This document shows positions 1-6,833 of a stretch of DNA of 21,408 nt, in pieces. The stretch comes from JBJHCA01 sp050485785 (GTDB taxonomy: Bacteria; Bacteroidota; Bacteroidia; Chitinophagales; Saprospiraceae). A program made the position numbers and the translations under genes. The DNA lies in contig JBJHCA010000059.1 of NCBI GenBank assembly GCA_050485785.1, forward strand, positions 1-21,408. The letters run 5' to 3'. The stretch's first letter is position 1. The number at the start of each line of letters is the position of its first letter. The notes beneath the pieces were generated by a model, which was given only the letters and a program-made list of their open reading frames with translations, made no database searches and was not told the DNA's origin.

Positions 1-71
1 ACGAAATCTGCGCCTTAACCCCAAATAATGAAAAAATAAGAAAGACTATTATTTTGACTGAGGAACAACGA

Positions 72-103
72 CAAGTTCAACTTTTGTTCGGATTTTGAAC
101 TTG
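72..103. repeat. 9-bp perfect inverted repeat
   Basis: CAAGTTCAA at 72-80 is matched exactly by TTGAACTTG at 95-103, with a 14-base loop between them. No T-run follows on either strand, so it does not look like an intrinsic terminator. It may be a transcript stem-loop or a protein-binding dyad. Its function is unknown. Confidence 0.4.
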
Positions 104-203
104 GGTGTCCCAGTGCGGAAGTCAGGAAAAAACCAAATCGTCAAAGACAAATTCATTCATTAGAAGATCCACCTATTACATTATCACCTAAATATTGATT
201 GTA

Positions 204-220
204 AATCACAGACTGTGATT
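204..220. repeat. 7-bp palindrome with 3-base centre
   Basis: AATCACA (204-210) and TGTGATT (214-220) form a perfect short dyad around GAC. It lies 43 bases downstream of the tRNA gene. A7 follows directly on the plus strand, so on the minus strand the T-run comes before the stem, which is the wrong order for an intrinsic terminator. It could be an operator or a processing hairpin. Confidence 0.35.
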
Positions 221-262
221 AAAAAAAGGCTAGTGTTGCTGTATATCGTTGATGAATGGAAG

Positions 263-335
263 TCGGGGTGACTGGACTCGAACCAGCGGCCTCGTCGTCC
301 CGAACGACGCGCGCTACCAACTGCGCTACACCCCG
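263..335 (-). tRNA. tRNA-Pro, anticodon CGG
   Basis: The minus strand folds into a complete 73-base cloverleaf. The acceptor stem is CGGGGTG/CACCCCG with A as discriminator base. The D-arm stem is GCGC/GCGC, the anticodon stem is CGTCG/CGACG with loop TTCGGGA, and the T-arm carries TTCGAGT. The anticodon is CGG (complement at 300-302), which reads the proline codon CCG. The acceptor stem starting with C1-G72 agrees with bacterial tRNA-Pro. The terminal CCA is not encoded, because CTT follows the discriminator, so it must be added after transcription. Confidence 0.97.
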
Positions 336-345
336 AAAGTGCCGG

Positions 346-381
346 CAAATCTATTAAACTTTTCAGAGATAGCCTGACAAA
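346..381 (-). promoter_or_regulatory. Candidate promoter for tRNA-Pro
   Basis: On the minus strand TAGATTTG (346-353) matches the Bacteroidota -7 consensus TAnnTTTG exactly. TTTG (378-381) lies 24 bases upstream as a possible -33 element, which is a slightly long spacing. A start about 6 bases downstream of the -7 box would fall around position 340, only a few bases before the mature tRNA 5' end at 335. That position makes the call plausible. Confidence 0.5.
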
Positions 382-437
382 ATAGCATAGAGTAATCCGG
401 CATTCATTTTGTACAAATTGTTAGAAAACACACTTGA

Positions 438-758
438 ATGCCAACTTCAGAAAAGGGAAATTTTACAAAGCTAGTCAATTCCGAAACGCCGGTTCTTATT
501 GATTTTTTTGCCACATGGTGCGGCCCATGCCAGGCTATGAGTCCCATTCTCAGCGATATCTCCGGTGAACTGGGCAACAAGCTTCGAATCATCAAAATAG
601 ACGTAGATAAAAACCAGGCTATAGCCCAAAAGTATCAGATCCGCGGTGTACCAACCCTGATGCTTTTTCAAAGCGGCCAACTACTTTGGCAACAAAGTGG
701 TTTACCAACCAAACAAGCACTGCTTACTGTGCTGAAGCAAAGGCTCGGCATCCAATGA
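438..758 (+). CDS. trxA: Thioredoxin
   Basis: A 106-residue protein, the usual length of a single-domain thioredoxin. The active site WCGPC is at residues 27-31, after the typical strand VLIDFFATW. The conserved cis-proline motif GVPT is at 70-73, followed by the strand LMLF. There is no signal peptide, so it should act in the cytoplasm as a disulfide reductase, normally recycled by thioredoxin reductase. The start is the first ATG in frame and has no clear Shine-Dalgarno sequence. Its stop codon overlaps the start of the next gene (ATGA), so the two are very probably translated as a pair. Paralogues elsewhere in the genome are likely, so the symbol means the family, not proof that this is the main housekeeping copy. 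Confidence 0.93.
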   Translation: MPTSEKGNFTKLVNSETPVLIDFFATWCGPCQAMSPILSDISGELGNKLRIIKIDVDKNQAIAQKYQIRGVPTLMLFQSGQLLWQQSGLPTKQALLTVLKQRLGIQ

Positions 759-1252
759 ACTTAACCGCATTACTGACTATGGCTTTGTTTACCTGGGGAA
801 GCAATGATTCTGCGACAGTGAGCAGCACGGCATTTAATTTTACCTTGCAAAGATTGCTCAACCACTCGATTCCTGTGATAAGTATCGACAGTCTGGCCCG
901 TAACCTTAACTCGTACACCCTCCTCGATGCCCGCGAAGCGGAAGAGCACAGTGTAAGTAGTATCCGCGGAGCCCGGCATATCGGCTATCAGCATTTCGAC
1001 ATAAGCTGTATCAGTGACCTCGACCTGGACACCCCAATTGTCATTTATTGCTCCATAGGTGTGCGCAGCGAAAAAATTGGCGAAAAGCTCAAAACCGCCG
1101 GGTTTACCAACGTTCACAACCTGTATGGCGGCATTTTTGAATGGGTTAACCGGGGCAACCCGGTTTACGGGCATGATAAACAAACTTCCATGATACATGC
1201 CTACAGCCGACTCTGGGGAATTTGGCTGAGAAAAGGCGACAAAATTTATTGA
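755..1252 (+). CDS. Rhodanese-like domain protein, probably exported
   Basis: A 165-residue protein with one rhodanese domain at about residues 44-155. The family landmarks are visible: LLDAREAEEH (56-65), the segment IRGARHIGY (70-78) and the active-site loop CSIGVRS with catalytic Cys99. The GG.F.W motif (GGIFEW) lies near the C-terminus. Rhodaneses carry sulfane sulfur as a cysteine persulfide. The N-terminus (about 14 hydrophobic residues from Leu3) looks like a short signal peptide, but it has no basic residue, so export is only likely. I chose ATG 755 because it overlaps the thioredoxin stop as ATGA. The open frame extends back to an ATG at 686, inside the thioredoxin gene. The pairing suggests thiol or persulfide chemistry shared with the thioredoxin, but no substrate can be read from the sequence. 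Confidence 0.88.
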   Translation: MNLTALLTMALFTWGSNDSATVSSTAFNFTLQRLLNHSIPVISIDSLARNLNSYTLLDAREAEEHSVSSIRGARHIGYQHFDISCISDLDLDTPIVIYCSIGVRSEKIGEKLKTAGFTNVHNLYGGIFEWVNRGNPVYGHDKQTSMIHAYSRLWGIWLRKGDKIY

Positions 1253-1451
1253 TACTTCATTGCCTTTCTATCGACAAGAGTACAACAAAAAGATATCCAA
1301 AATAAAGATCCAATGCCTAATAAGCCGACTGACGCTACCAAATACTATCCAGCCGGCTCCTCAACGAGGAATTCAAATTTTTACTAATTTGCGGATGTAA
1401 TCAAATGGCGGCAAATTGCTGCCGGGGGCTCACTAAACCAAAAACCAGCTT
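1253..1451. promoter_or_regulatory. Intergenic leader before the TonB receptor gene
   Basis: This 199-base gap separates the rhodanese and receptor genes. A hairpin with stem GGCGGC/GCTGCC (1407-1412 and 1418-1423, one G-T pair, five-base loop) lies about 30 bases before the receptor start. A weaker stem, TCCTC/GAGGA, is at 1358-1370 with AT-rich sequence after it. I see no exact TAnnTTTG box. The gap could hold a terminator, a promoter or leader structure, but none of these is firmly supported. Confidence 0.3.
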
Positions 1452-3800
1452 ATGAGGATATTGCTGTTTCTGTCTGCCGTATTAATGGCCACATCACTCA
1501 TAGCTCAAACTCCTGTTCAAAAGATTCAGGGAACTGTAGTGGATCGTGCTAACCTGCAACCGCTGATAGGTGCTGCTGTGGAAGTGATTAGCCTGGATCC
1601 CCTGATGGGTACCGTAACTGACCTGAACGGGCAGTTTGTACTTGAAAAAGTTCCGGTAGGTCGCCACAGCATCAGGGTTTCTTACCTGGGTTATGAAACC
1701 TGGGAAACACAGAGCGCGGTGCTCACTTCGGGCCGAACACTGGTGCTGGATATTGAGCTGCGGGAAGCGGCAATACAGACCGGAGAGGTTGTGGTAACGG
1801 CTTACAAGCGCGATAATGCCCCCATTAATGATGCCGCGGTGGTATCAACCCGATCCTTCAGTGTTGAGGAAACCCAGCGCTATGCAGCCTCTGTCAATGA
1901 CCCCGGCAGGCTGGCAGTTGGCTTTCCCGGCGTACAACCTCAGCGGGATACCCGCACTGATATTTTTATTCGCGGCAATTCGGCTTCCGGAATGATCTGG
2001 CGTTTGGAAGGTATTGATATCCCCAATCCGAATCATTTTGCGCGAATCGGCTCATCCGGTGGAGGAATATCCATTTTCAGCGCATCACTGCTGGCTACTT
2101 CCGATTTCTCCAGCGGTGCATTTCCGGCTGAATACGGAAATGCCTATTCCGGGATTTTCGACATGCGCTTCAGAAAGGGCAACCGCCATAACAGAGAATA
2201 CACCTTCAGGGCGGGCATTCTGGGTCTTGACCTGGCCGCAGAAGGTCCCATCAGAAAAGGAGAAAGCTCATACCTGGTCAATTACCGCTATTCCACGCTA
2301 GGGATTTTAAATGAACTGGGGCTTCACCTGGTTGGTCCCCGGACATCCAACACGTTTCAGGATTTGTCATTCGTGCTGGGATTCAGCGGGCATTCCCGGC
2401 ATCTTTTTACGCTTTGGGGCATTGGAGGCCTGAGTCGTGAAACCGAACGCGTTGTGGATGATAAGGATGACTGGCGCTCTTATACCGATTACCAGACCTA
2501 CGATTTCAATACTGATATGGGAGCACTGGGGCTATCGTATACCTGGCTGATCAACGACAAGTCATACTTCAACAGCTCTGTTGCAGTAATGGGGCAGGAT
2601 ATCATTTACAGGATCGACACAATGAGCCGCGATGATGTGAGGTTTACCGTGGATGACCAGCACCATATTGACAGCCGGGTGACGCTGGCGGGAAATTACA
2701 ACTACAAATTCAACCCTACGGTTTCGCTCAAGGCAGGTTTTACGGGTAGTGCCATTATGTACAACTTTTTCCGCGAGCGGTTTAGCTTTGCCCAAAACCG
2801 ACAGGAAGTAATTACCGACGGACGAGGCACCACCGGTCTGGTGCAGGCCTATGCTCAATCACATTTCCGCCCGGCAGCAGCCTGGGATGTAATTGCCGGT
2901 GTCAGAGCCATGTACTTCACGCTCAATAACACGTACAGTATTGAACCGCGGCTGGGGGTTCAGTTTGTCCCGGCACAGGGGCATACAATGAGCCTGGCTT
3001 ACGGGCTTCACGGTATGGTTTTGCCCATGGGATCCTATTTTACCCGCGATCCGGATAACCCGGAAGCATTGCCCAATAAAAATCTGGATCTGCTGCAAAA
3101 CCACCACCTGGTATTGGGTTACCATTACCTGCTTCGCGAACGTTGGAAATTCGGTTTTGAATTGTACTACCAGCATATGCTTAATGTGCCGGTGGCAGAT
3201 GACGTAAACAGGACTTACTGGCTGATGAATGAGATACAGAGTTTTGCCCGGGAACCACTGGTCAGCAAAGGTATCGGATATAACCGTGGTATTGATGTAA
3301 CCGTGGAAAGGCTTTTTGACCGCGGTGTTTTCATGATCCTCAGCGGGTCGGTCTTTAGTTCAGAATACGAACCGCTCAACGGGCAGCGGTACAGCACTCA
3401 ATTCAACAGCCGGTATGCCGGCACTATGATGGGTGGGTATGAATGGCAACTCGACAATGGCAATGCGCTGCAATTTGGGCTCAAAACCATTTACACTGCC
3501 GGCCTGCCTGTTACCCCATTGCTGTCCGATCCGGAACTGATCACCGACCGCGAGCCGCCACTGGATGAATCCAGGCCATTTTCCGTTCAGGTACCCGATT
3601 ACTTCAGAATTGATGCTAGGCTGGCCTGGCGCAAGAACAATCCCCGGTCATCGTGGATACTGGCCATCGATATCCAAAATGTTACCTCGCGCAAAAATAT
3701 TGATATCGTGCGGCGGCAGTTCGATCCCGATCTTAATCAATGGGTATATGTAGAAATGGCGGGCTTAACCCCTTTGATCAGCTTCCAGATCGATTTCTAG
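1452..3800 (+). CDS. TonB-dependent outer membrane receptor
   Basis: A 782-residue outer membrane transporter. A signal peptide covers residues 1-18 (ending SLIA, then QTP). A carboxypeptidase-regulatory-like beta domain follows at about 24-110, with the typical G.V.D pattern, TDLNGQF and SYLGYE. GEVVVTA at about 111-117 marks the region where the TonB box sits. The plug domain is at about 128-240, including TDIFIRGN and EYGNAYSGIFDMRFR. The rest is a beta barrel rich in alternating aromatic strands and ending in phenylalanine, as barrel proteins do. Such receptors import a ligand using TonB-ExbBD energy. No SusD-like partner is next to it, and the substrate cannot be inferred. The gene follows the thioredoxin-rhodanese pair after 199 bases and probably has its own promoter. 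Its stop codon overlaps that of the convergent CPMC gene. Confidence 0.9.
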   Translation: MRILLFLSAVLMATSLIAQTPVQKIQGTVVDRANLQPLIGAAVEVISLDPLMGTVTDLNGQFVLEKVPVGRHSIRVSYLGYETWETQSAVLTSGRTLVLDIELREAAIQTGEVVVTAYKRDNAPINDAAVVSTRSFSVEETQRYAASVNDPGRLAVGFPGVQPQRDTRTDIFIRGNSASGMIWRLEGIDIPNPNHFARIGSSGGGISIFSASLLATSDFSSGAFPAEYGNAYSGIFDMRFRKGNRHNREYTFRAGILGLDLAAEGPIRKGESSYLVNYRYSTLGILNELGLHLVGPRTSNTFQDLSFVLGFSGHSRHLFTLWGIGGLSRETERVVDDKDDWRSYTDYQTYDFNTDMGALGLSYTWLINDKSYFNSSVAVMGQDIIYRIDTMSRDDVRFTVDDQHHIDSRVTLAGNYNYKFNPTVSLKAGFTGSAIMYNFFRERFSFAQNRQEVITDGRGTTGLVQAYAQSHFRPAAAWDVIAGVRAMYFTLNNTYSIEPRLGVQFVPAQGHTMSLAYGLHGMVLPMGSYFTRDPDNPEALPNKNLDLLQNHHLVLGYHYLLRERWKFGFELYYQHMLNVPVADDVNRTYWLMNEIQSFAREPLVSKGIGYNRGIDVTVERLFDRGVFMILSGSVFSSEYEPLNGQRYSTQFNSRYAGTMMGGYEWQLDNGNALQFGLKTIYTAGLPVTPLLSDPELITDREPPLDESRPFSVQVPDYFRIDARLAWRKNNPRSSWILAIDIQNVTSRKNIDIVRRQFDPDLNQWVYVEMAGLTPLISFQIDF

Positions 3801-4087
3801 CGATCTTTATCGGCGTCAATATCATCCACGGCATCTTCGAAGGCCAGTTCGGCTTCATCTTCCGGGTTTTTAATGCGATTTCGCCACCATAGGTAACCCA
3901 GAATACCAAAGGCCAGATAAGGTGTGGCCAAAAGATACAATATTCCTGTATTGAGTGTTTTACCTGCAGACCCTCCGTCCTCCAGGTTCGATTGTACTGA
4001 CATCCTGCACATAGGACATTGCGCCAACATTTCGGAAGCTACCAGCATGAACGCCGCAAATACCAAGACATACAACAAAACTCTCAT
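3797..4087 (-). CDS. Small CPMC-motif membrane protein, oxidase operon
   Basis: A 96-residue protein and the last gene of the respiratory array. Residues 1-22 look like a signal peptide or anchor (MRVLLYVLVFAAFMLVASEMLA). CPMCR follows immediately at 24-28 and would lie on the periplasmic side. A second hydrophobic segment spans about 49-68, ending in WW and a basic patch (RNR). The C-terminus is acidic. The CxxC could bind copper or undergo thiol exchange. From memory, similar small proteins occur at this place in other Bacteroidota oxidase operons, but I know of no assigned function. I chose ATG 4087 because it starts a proper signal sequence. An upstream in-frame ATG at 4198 would reach into the preceding gene. 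The stop shares CTAG with the convergent receptor gene. Confidence 0.8.
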   Translation of the reverse strand: MRVLLYVLVFAAFMLVASEMLAQCPMCRMSVQSNLEDGGSAGKTLNTGILYLLATPYLAFGILGYLWWRNRIKNPEDEAELAFEDAVDDIDADKDR

Positions 4088-4137
4088 GACCGGAAATTTA
4101 CGCAAATATAACAAAATCAACCTTTGGCAGGTAGGTT

Positions 4138-4674
4138 CTAATAGCAAGGCATGAGCATAAAATAGCAAATTGGCCCGGTAATGGCAACATAAAGCCACAC
4201 AGGATAAGTAACCCTGGCTAAACGCCGGTGACTTTTAACTGCCATGGTGAAGCCGCGATTGAACGTAAACAGGATAAATGGCAGTACCACTGCCGCAGTA
4301 ATGATGTGACTGATCAGGAAAAAGAAATAAACATAGCGGATACTGCCTTCCCTACAATACAATGTCGGTTCAGTGGTAAAATGATAAACCACATACGACA
4401 GCAAGAACAGCACCGACAACCCCATAGCCACGTAAATACTGCGTCTGTGCATCTCAATATTCTTACGCCGAATGTAGTAATAGGCAAACACCAGGGCTAC
4501 CGCTGCCATAGCATTGAGCGTAGCATGAAAAGGAGGCAAAAAACTAAAATCTATCCCCACATCAAAACTCACCCTGCGCATAAGAGCAACCAACACCAGT
4601 GCTATTACCGTAATGGCAATGGATATATTGTCGAGTTGTTTGCGGAGGCCTGCCCCGTTGGTTTTACTTTTCAT
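4138..4674 (-). CDS. DUF420 family membrane protein (CtaM/YozB-like)
   Basis: A 178-residue integral membrane protein with about five hydrophobic segments (roughly 17-33, 51-69, 79-98, 112-135, 157-175). Histidines at or near segment ends (His50 in PPFH, His76 in MHRRS, His98 in VYHF, His123 in SHII) fit the DUF420 pattern. Members of this family, such as CtaM of Staphylococcus aureus and YozB of Bacillus, are tied to maturation of heme-copper oxidases. CtaM is needed for a working aa3 oxidase. The gene overlaps the SCO-like gene by 11 bases, so the two are translationally linked. A role in aa3 assembly, perhaps heme or copper handling through the histidines, is inferred from family and context. 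Confidence 0.82.
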   Translation of the reverse strand: MKSKTNGAGLRKQLDNISIAITVIALVLVALMRRVSFDVGIDFSFLPPFHATLNAMAAVALVFAYYYIRRKNIEMHRRSIYVAMGLSVLFLLSYVVYHFTTEPTLYCREGSIRYVYFFFLISHIITAAVVLPFILFTFNRGFTMAVKSHRRLARVTYPVWLYVAITGPICYFMLMPCY

Positions 4675-5266
4675 TTTCTCTGATTATTTCAATGGATTTT
4701 CTGCTGGCTTTAGGCATGAGCATGGCTGTATGCGTCATTAACCGGCCAAAATCATCCTCACTGTGTCCGGGGTACACATTCCGAATCATGCCATCCCGGT
4801 CAATGATCACAAAATAACTCGTTTCGCCGGTAATCGCTTCACTTTCCGGCAATTTTCCGTAAGGGACTCTTTCAATCCTGTGGAATTGCCATGGTGCCCT
4901 CACAGTTTGAGGAACGCCCTGAAAAAGTTCAGTATCATCGTCCGCACTGAAGGATCGGAAAAAAAGCCCGTCTTTCCCTTTAAATCCATCGGCAAGCTCA
5001 ATAAATGTGCGGTAAACTTCAGCTTTAACATCATCCGGACACCGGATGCAGGCCAGGTGCCATACTTCCAGCTGCTCCTCATGCCGGGGTGCCAACGCCG
5101 GAAAAGCCTCATCAATACTTGCAACAGGTTTCAGAACCTCCATTTGTTCCCGGTAAAAACCAAACCCGGCCCTGATATAATAGTAGGAGATCAGGGGAAA
5201 AATTACCAGGATCAGGGCTATAATAATGAGGGTTACAGATCCTCTGTATCGTTTGTTTGCTGACAT
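4664..5266 (-). CDS. SCO1/SenC-like protein with altered copper motif
   Basis: A 200-residue protein with one N-terminal membrane anchor (about 11-31) and a periplasmic thioredoxin-like domain. The strand VWHLACIRCP at 68-77 aligns with the SCO strand ending in CxxxCP. The C-terminal half has the expected strand SYFVIIDRDG (150-159) followed by a helix. SCO proteins deliver copper to the CuA site of subunit II or reduce its cysteines. Two things differ here. The cysteines are C73-x-x-C76 rather than CxxxC, and GETS (147-150) stands where SCO proteins usually have a histidine before this strand. The usual glycine-rich stretch before the cysteines is also short. It may act more as a thiol-disulfide reductase than as a copper carrier. 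Its place between subunit IV and DUF420 supports an oxidase assembly role. Confidence 0.75.
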   Translation of the reverse strand: MSANKRYRGSVTLIIIALILVIFPLISYYYIRAGFGFYREQMEVLKPVASIDEAFPALAPRHEEQLEVWHLACIRCPDDVKAEVYRTFIELADGFKGKDGLFFRSFSADDDTELFQGVPQTVRAPWQFHRIERVPYGKLPESEAITGETSYFVIIDRDGMIRNVYPGHSEDDFGRLMTHTAMLMPKASRKSIEIIRENEK

Positions 5267-5454
5267 ATATCCCTAACTGCAGGGGGTAAAATTGGTTGCC
5301 GTTCACCGGCCATTTGAATGCAACTGTCGCAATTTTGACGGAAGCGACCATGGTTTTGCACAGTGTTGAACGGTTACCTCAGTTTTATCGGAGGGTTTTT
5401 TTTATGGATAACTTTTTGTTCTGCGGTTTGCCCGCAGAAAACGGTATTTCTGTA
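5267..5454. other. Largest internal gap of the oxidase operon, with hairpin
   Basis: This 188-base gap between subunit IV and the SCO-like gene is the longest in the array. A perfect 8-bp stem TTCTGCGG/CCGCAGAA with a five-base loop lies at 5419-5439, 16 bases after the subunit IV stop. On the minus strand CAAAAAG follows it, not a T-run, so an intrinsic terminator is not supported. It may be an RNA-processing or stabilising hairpin that separates oxidase subunit messages from assembly-factor messages. I see no TAnnTTTG box on the minus strand in the gap. Confidence 0.45.
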
Positions 5455-5868
5455 TTAAAGAAGTTCCCGGTAAACATCTTCCCTGGTTTGGCCCATCTCA
5501 TCACCTTGGTTCAGGTCCATCCGGTCTTTCTCTTCAATATAAACCCGGTTACCTTTCCAGTAACTGCCTTCGGCCATAAAGGCTATAATAGCCCATATAA
5601 GGAGAAGTAACGGCAACAAAATACTGAGTGCTAACCCGGTAACCTCGTACCTGACGTGCATAAACTCACTCACAATAAAATAAGCTTTGTACAAGCTGAT
5701 CCCTACCATCATAATTACCATGAACCATACCGGAAGATAAAATCCGGCAACTATGTGCCCCTTACCCAGCAAGGCAATGGCTACTTCAACAACAGTAGCC
5801 ACGGCAAGTAGCACGAGGCCTTTATATACGGTTCTTATTGCTTCGGCGTCTGATTGATGCTGTCCCAT
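5455..5868 (-). CDS. ctaF: Cytochrome c oxidase subunit IV
   Basis: A 137-residue protein with three membrane segments (about 14-36, 45-68 and 77-100). Its size and layout fit the bacterial subunit IV family (COX4_pro, CyoD/CtaF-like). Family-like features are the motif YKAYFIVSEFMH at 60-71 and the short third segment rich in leucine and isoleucine. A charged C-terminal tail with many Glu and Asp residues follows. Subunit IV does not hold cofactors and is thought to stabilise the core oxidase. It lies directly after the two subunit III genes, as expected for a heme-copper oxidase operon. Sequence conservation in this family is low, so the call rests on topology, length and position. Confidence 0.85.
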   Translation of the reverse strand: MGQHQSDAEAIRTVYKGLVLLAVATVVEVAIALLGKGHIVAGFYLPVWFMVIMMVGISLYKAYFIVSEFMHVRYEVTGLALSILLPLLLLIWAIIAFMAEGSYWKGNRVYIEEKDRMDLNQGDEMGQTREDVYRELL

Positions 5869-5908
5869 AGTATACTTTTTTCAAGGTGTTGGTCAGTCCG
5901 GATACCTA

Positions 5909-5924
5909 ATTCTATGCGTAGAAT
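5909..5924. repeat. Short hairpin between subunits III and IV
   Basis: ATTCTA/TAGAAT form a perfect 6-bp stem around TGCG. CCGG sequences at about 5899-5902 and 5933-5936 could extend the structure. It lies in the 86-base gap between the long subunit III gene and the subunit IV gene. It may shape the polycistronic message, but no function can be shown. Confidence 0.3.
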
Positions 5925-5954
5925 GTCACCTACCGGATGATGTACAACAAAGAG

Positions 5955-6803
5955 TTATATCAAATAAAAAACAAGAAAAACAAAAACCCAAACAAGGTCT
6001 ACAAAGTGCCAGTACAGACCGACCTTTTCAACCATTTCATATCCGTTTCTACGCTCCACATACAATCCGCTCATAACATTGATCATGATGATCAGCAGAA
6101 AAATTACGCCCGAAAACACGTGGAATCCGTGAAAGCCCGTGATGAAATAAAACAGTGCTCCAAATGCCTTGGGGCCAAACTCCTGTTGTTTAATCTCACC
6201 GGCATCGTTTCTGTATGGTAATGGGTTAAATTCTCCGTCTTTTTGGTGAATGAGATAGGGTGCGCCGGCCCTGAACTCATCACCGGCCTGGATATCATAA
6301 CCGTCTCCTTCGAGATATACACCGGCTTCGTAGTGCCGGCCAAACGGATTTGTATGAACCGTTACGTGCTCCTCCACGATAAGGGTGTGCCATTCCCAGG
6401 CCTGCATGGAAAGGAATATTGTTCCTCCGATAATGGTCATAAACAACCAGAACGCAACACCGCGTTTGTTCTCCTTTTTTCCTTCCTGTACGGCTCGTAC
6501 CATAGTTACAGAACTGGCGATGAGGACAAAGGTCATGATTGTTACAAAGATAAGGGGGTACCCGTGCCCCAGAAATGGAAGCGCGCTGAACACAAAGTCG
6601 GGCTCAGGCCAGGTAACATTGCTAAACCGGAGTGCTCCGTAGGCAATCAAAAATCCGGCAAACGTAAAAGCATCGGACAACAGGAAATACCACATCATCA
6701 ATTTGCCGTAGCTGGCCTTGAAAGGTTCCCGGCCACCTTCCCACAAATCGACGCCATTTTCCGCCTGTTGATCTTCAACCTGTGTAAGTGTATGCTCCGC
6801 CAT
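5955..6803 (-). CDS. ctaE: Cytochrome c oxidase subunit III, long form
   Basis: A 282-residue subunit III of the aa3 oxidase. Five membrane segments are visible (about 34-58, 81-103, 114-137, 213-238, 260-280). Family motifs include AWEWHTL near 135-141, GFHGFHVFSG near 223-232 and the C-terminal LYWHFVDLVWVFVF. Between segments three and four there is an insertion of about 70 polar residues (141-210), rich in Gly, Asp and Glu, which is absent from the neighbouring short subunit III. Subunit III has no redox centre. It stabilises subunit I and the proton uptake path. It lies 30 bases downstream of the short subunit III gene, so both are probably made from one message. Confidence 0.92.
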   Translation of the reverse strand: MAEHTLTQVEDQQAENGVDLWEGGREPFKASYGKLMMWYFLLSDAFTFAGFLIAYGALRFSNVTWPEPDFVFSALPFLGHGYPLIFVTIMTFVLIASSVTMVRAVQEGKKENKRGVAFWLFMTIIGGTIFLSMQAWEWHTLIVEEHVTVHTNPFGRHYEAGVYLEGDGYDIQAGDEFRAGAPYLIHQKDGEFNPLPYRNDAGEIKQQEFGPKAFGALFYFITGFHGFHVFSGVIFLLIIMINVMSGLYVERRNGYEMVEKVGLYWHFVDLVWVFVFLVFYLI

Positions 6804-6833
6804 AATCTGAAGCTAATTTATTAATGATCAAAC

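Larger units (their letters stand above)
1..262. other. Non-coding stretch with two inverted repeats
   Basis: I find no convincing gene here in any frame. The stretch is AT-rich and holds two inverted repeats, listed separately (72-103 and 204-220). A run of seven A at 221-227 reads as T7 on the minus strand, about 36 bases beyond the 3' end of the tRNA gene. It could help terminate the tRNA transcript, but no GC-rich stem precedes it on that strand. Confidence 0.5.

Noticed and set aside
204..220. CRP-type site
   Set aside because: The half-sites are in the inverse order (TCACA then TGTGA) and three bases apart, unlike the CRP arrangement.
686..754. Upstream extension of the rhodanese gene to an ATG at 686
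   Set aside because: It lies within the thioredoxin gene and would hide the signal-like N-terminus. The ATGA overlap at 755 is a better start.
4088..4198. Longer start for the CPMC gene at 4198
   Set aside because: The extra 37 residues overlap the DUF420 gene end and place a long segment before a clear signal sequence.
4763..5263. Plus-strand open frame of 166 codons opposite the SCO-like gene
   Set aside because: It has no domain pattern and mirrors a gene with clear membrane and fold features, so it is an antisense shadow. The same holds for the frames at 4228-4683 and 6243-6824.
5419..5439. Intrinsic terminator after the subunit IV gene
   Set aside because: The stem is strong, but no T-run follows on the coding strand.
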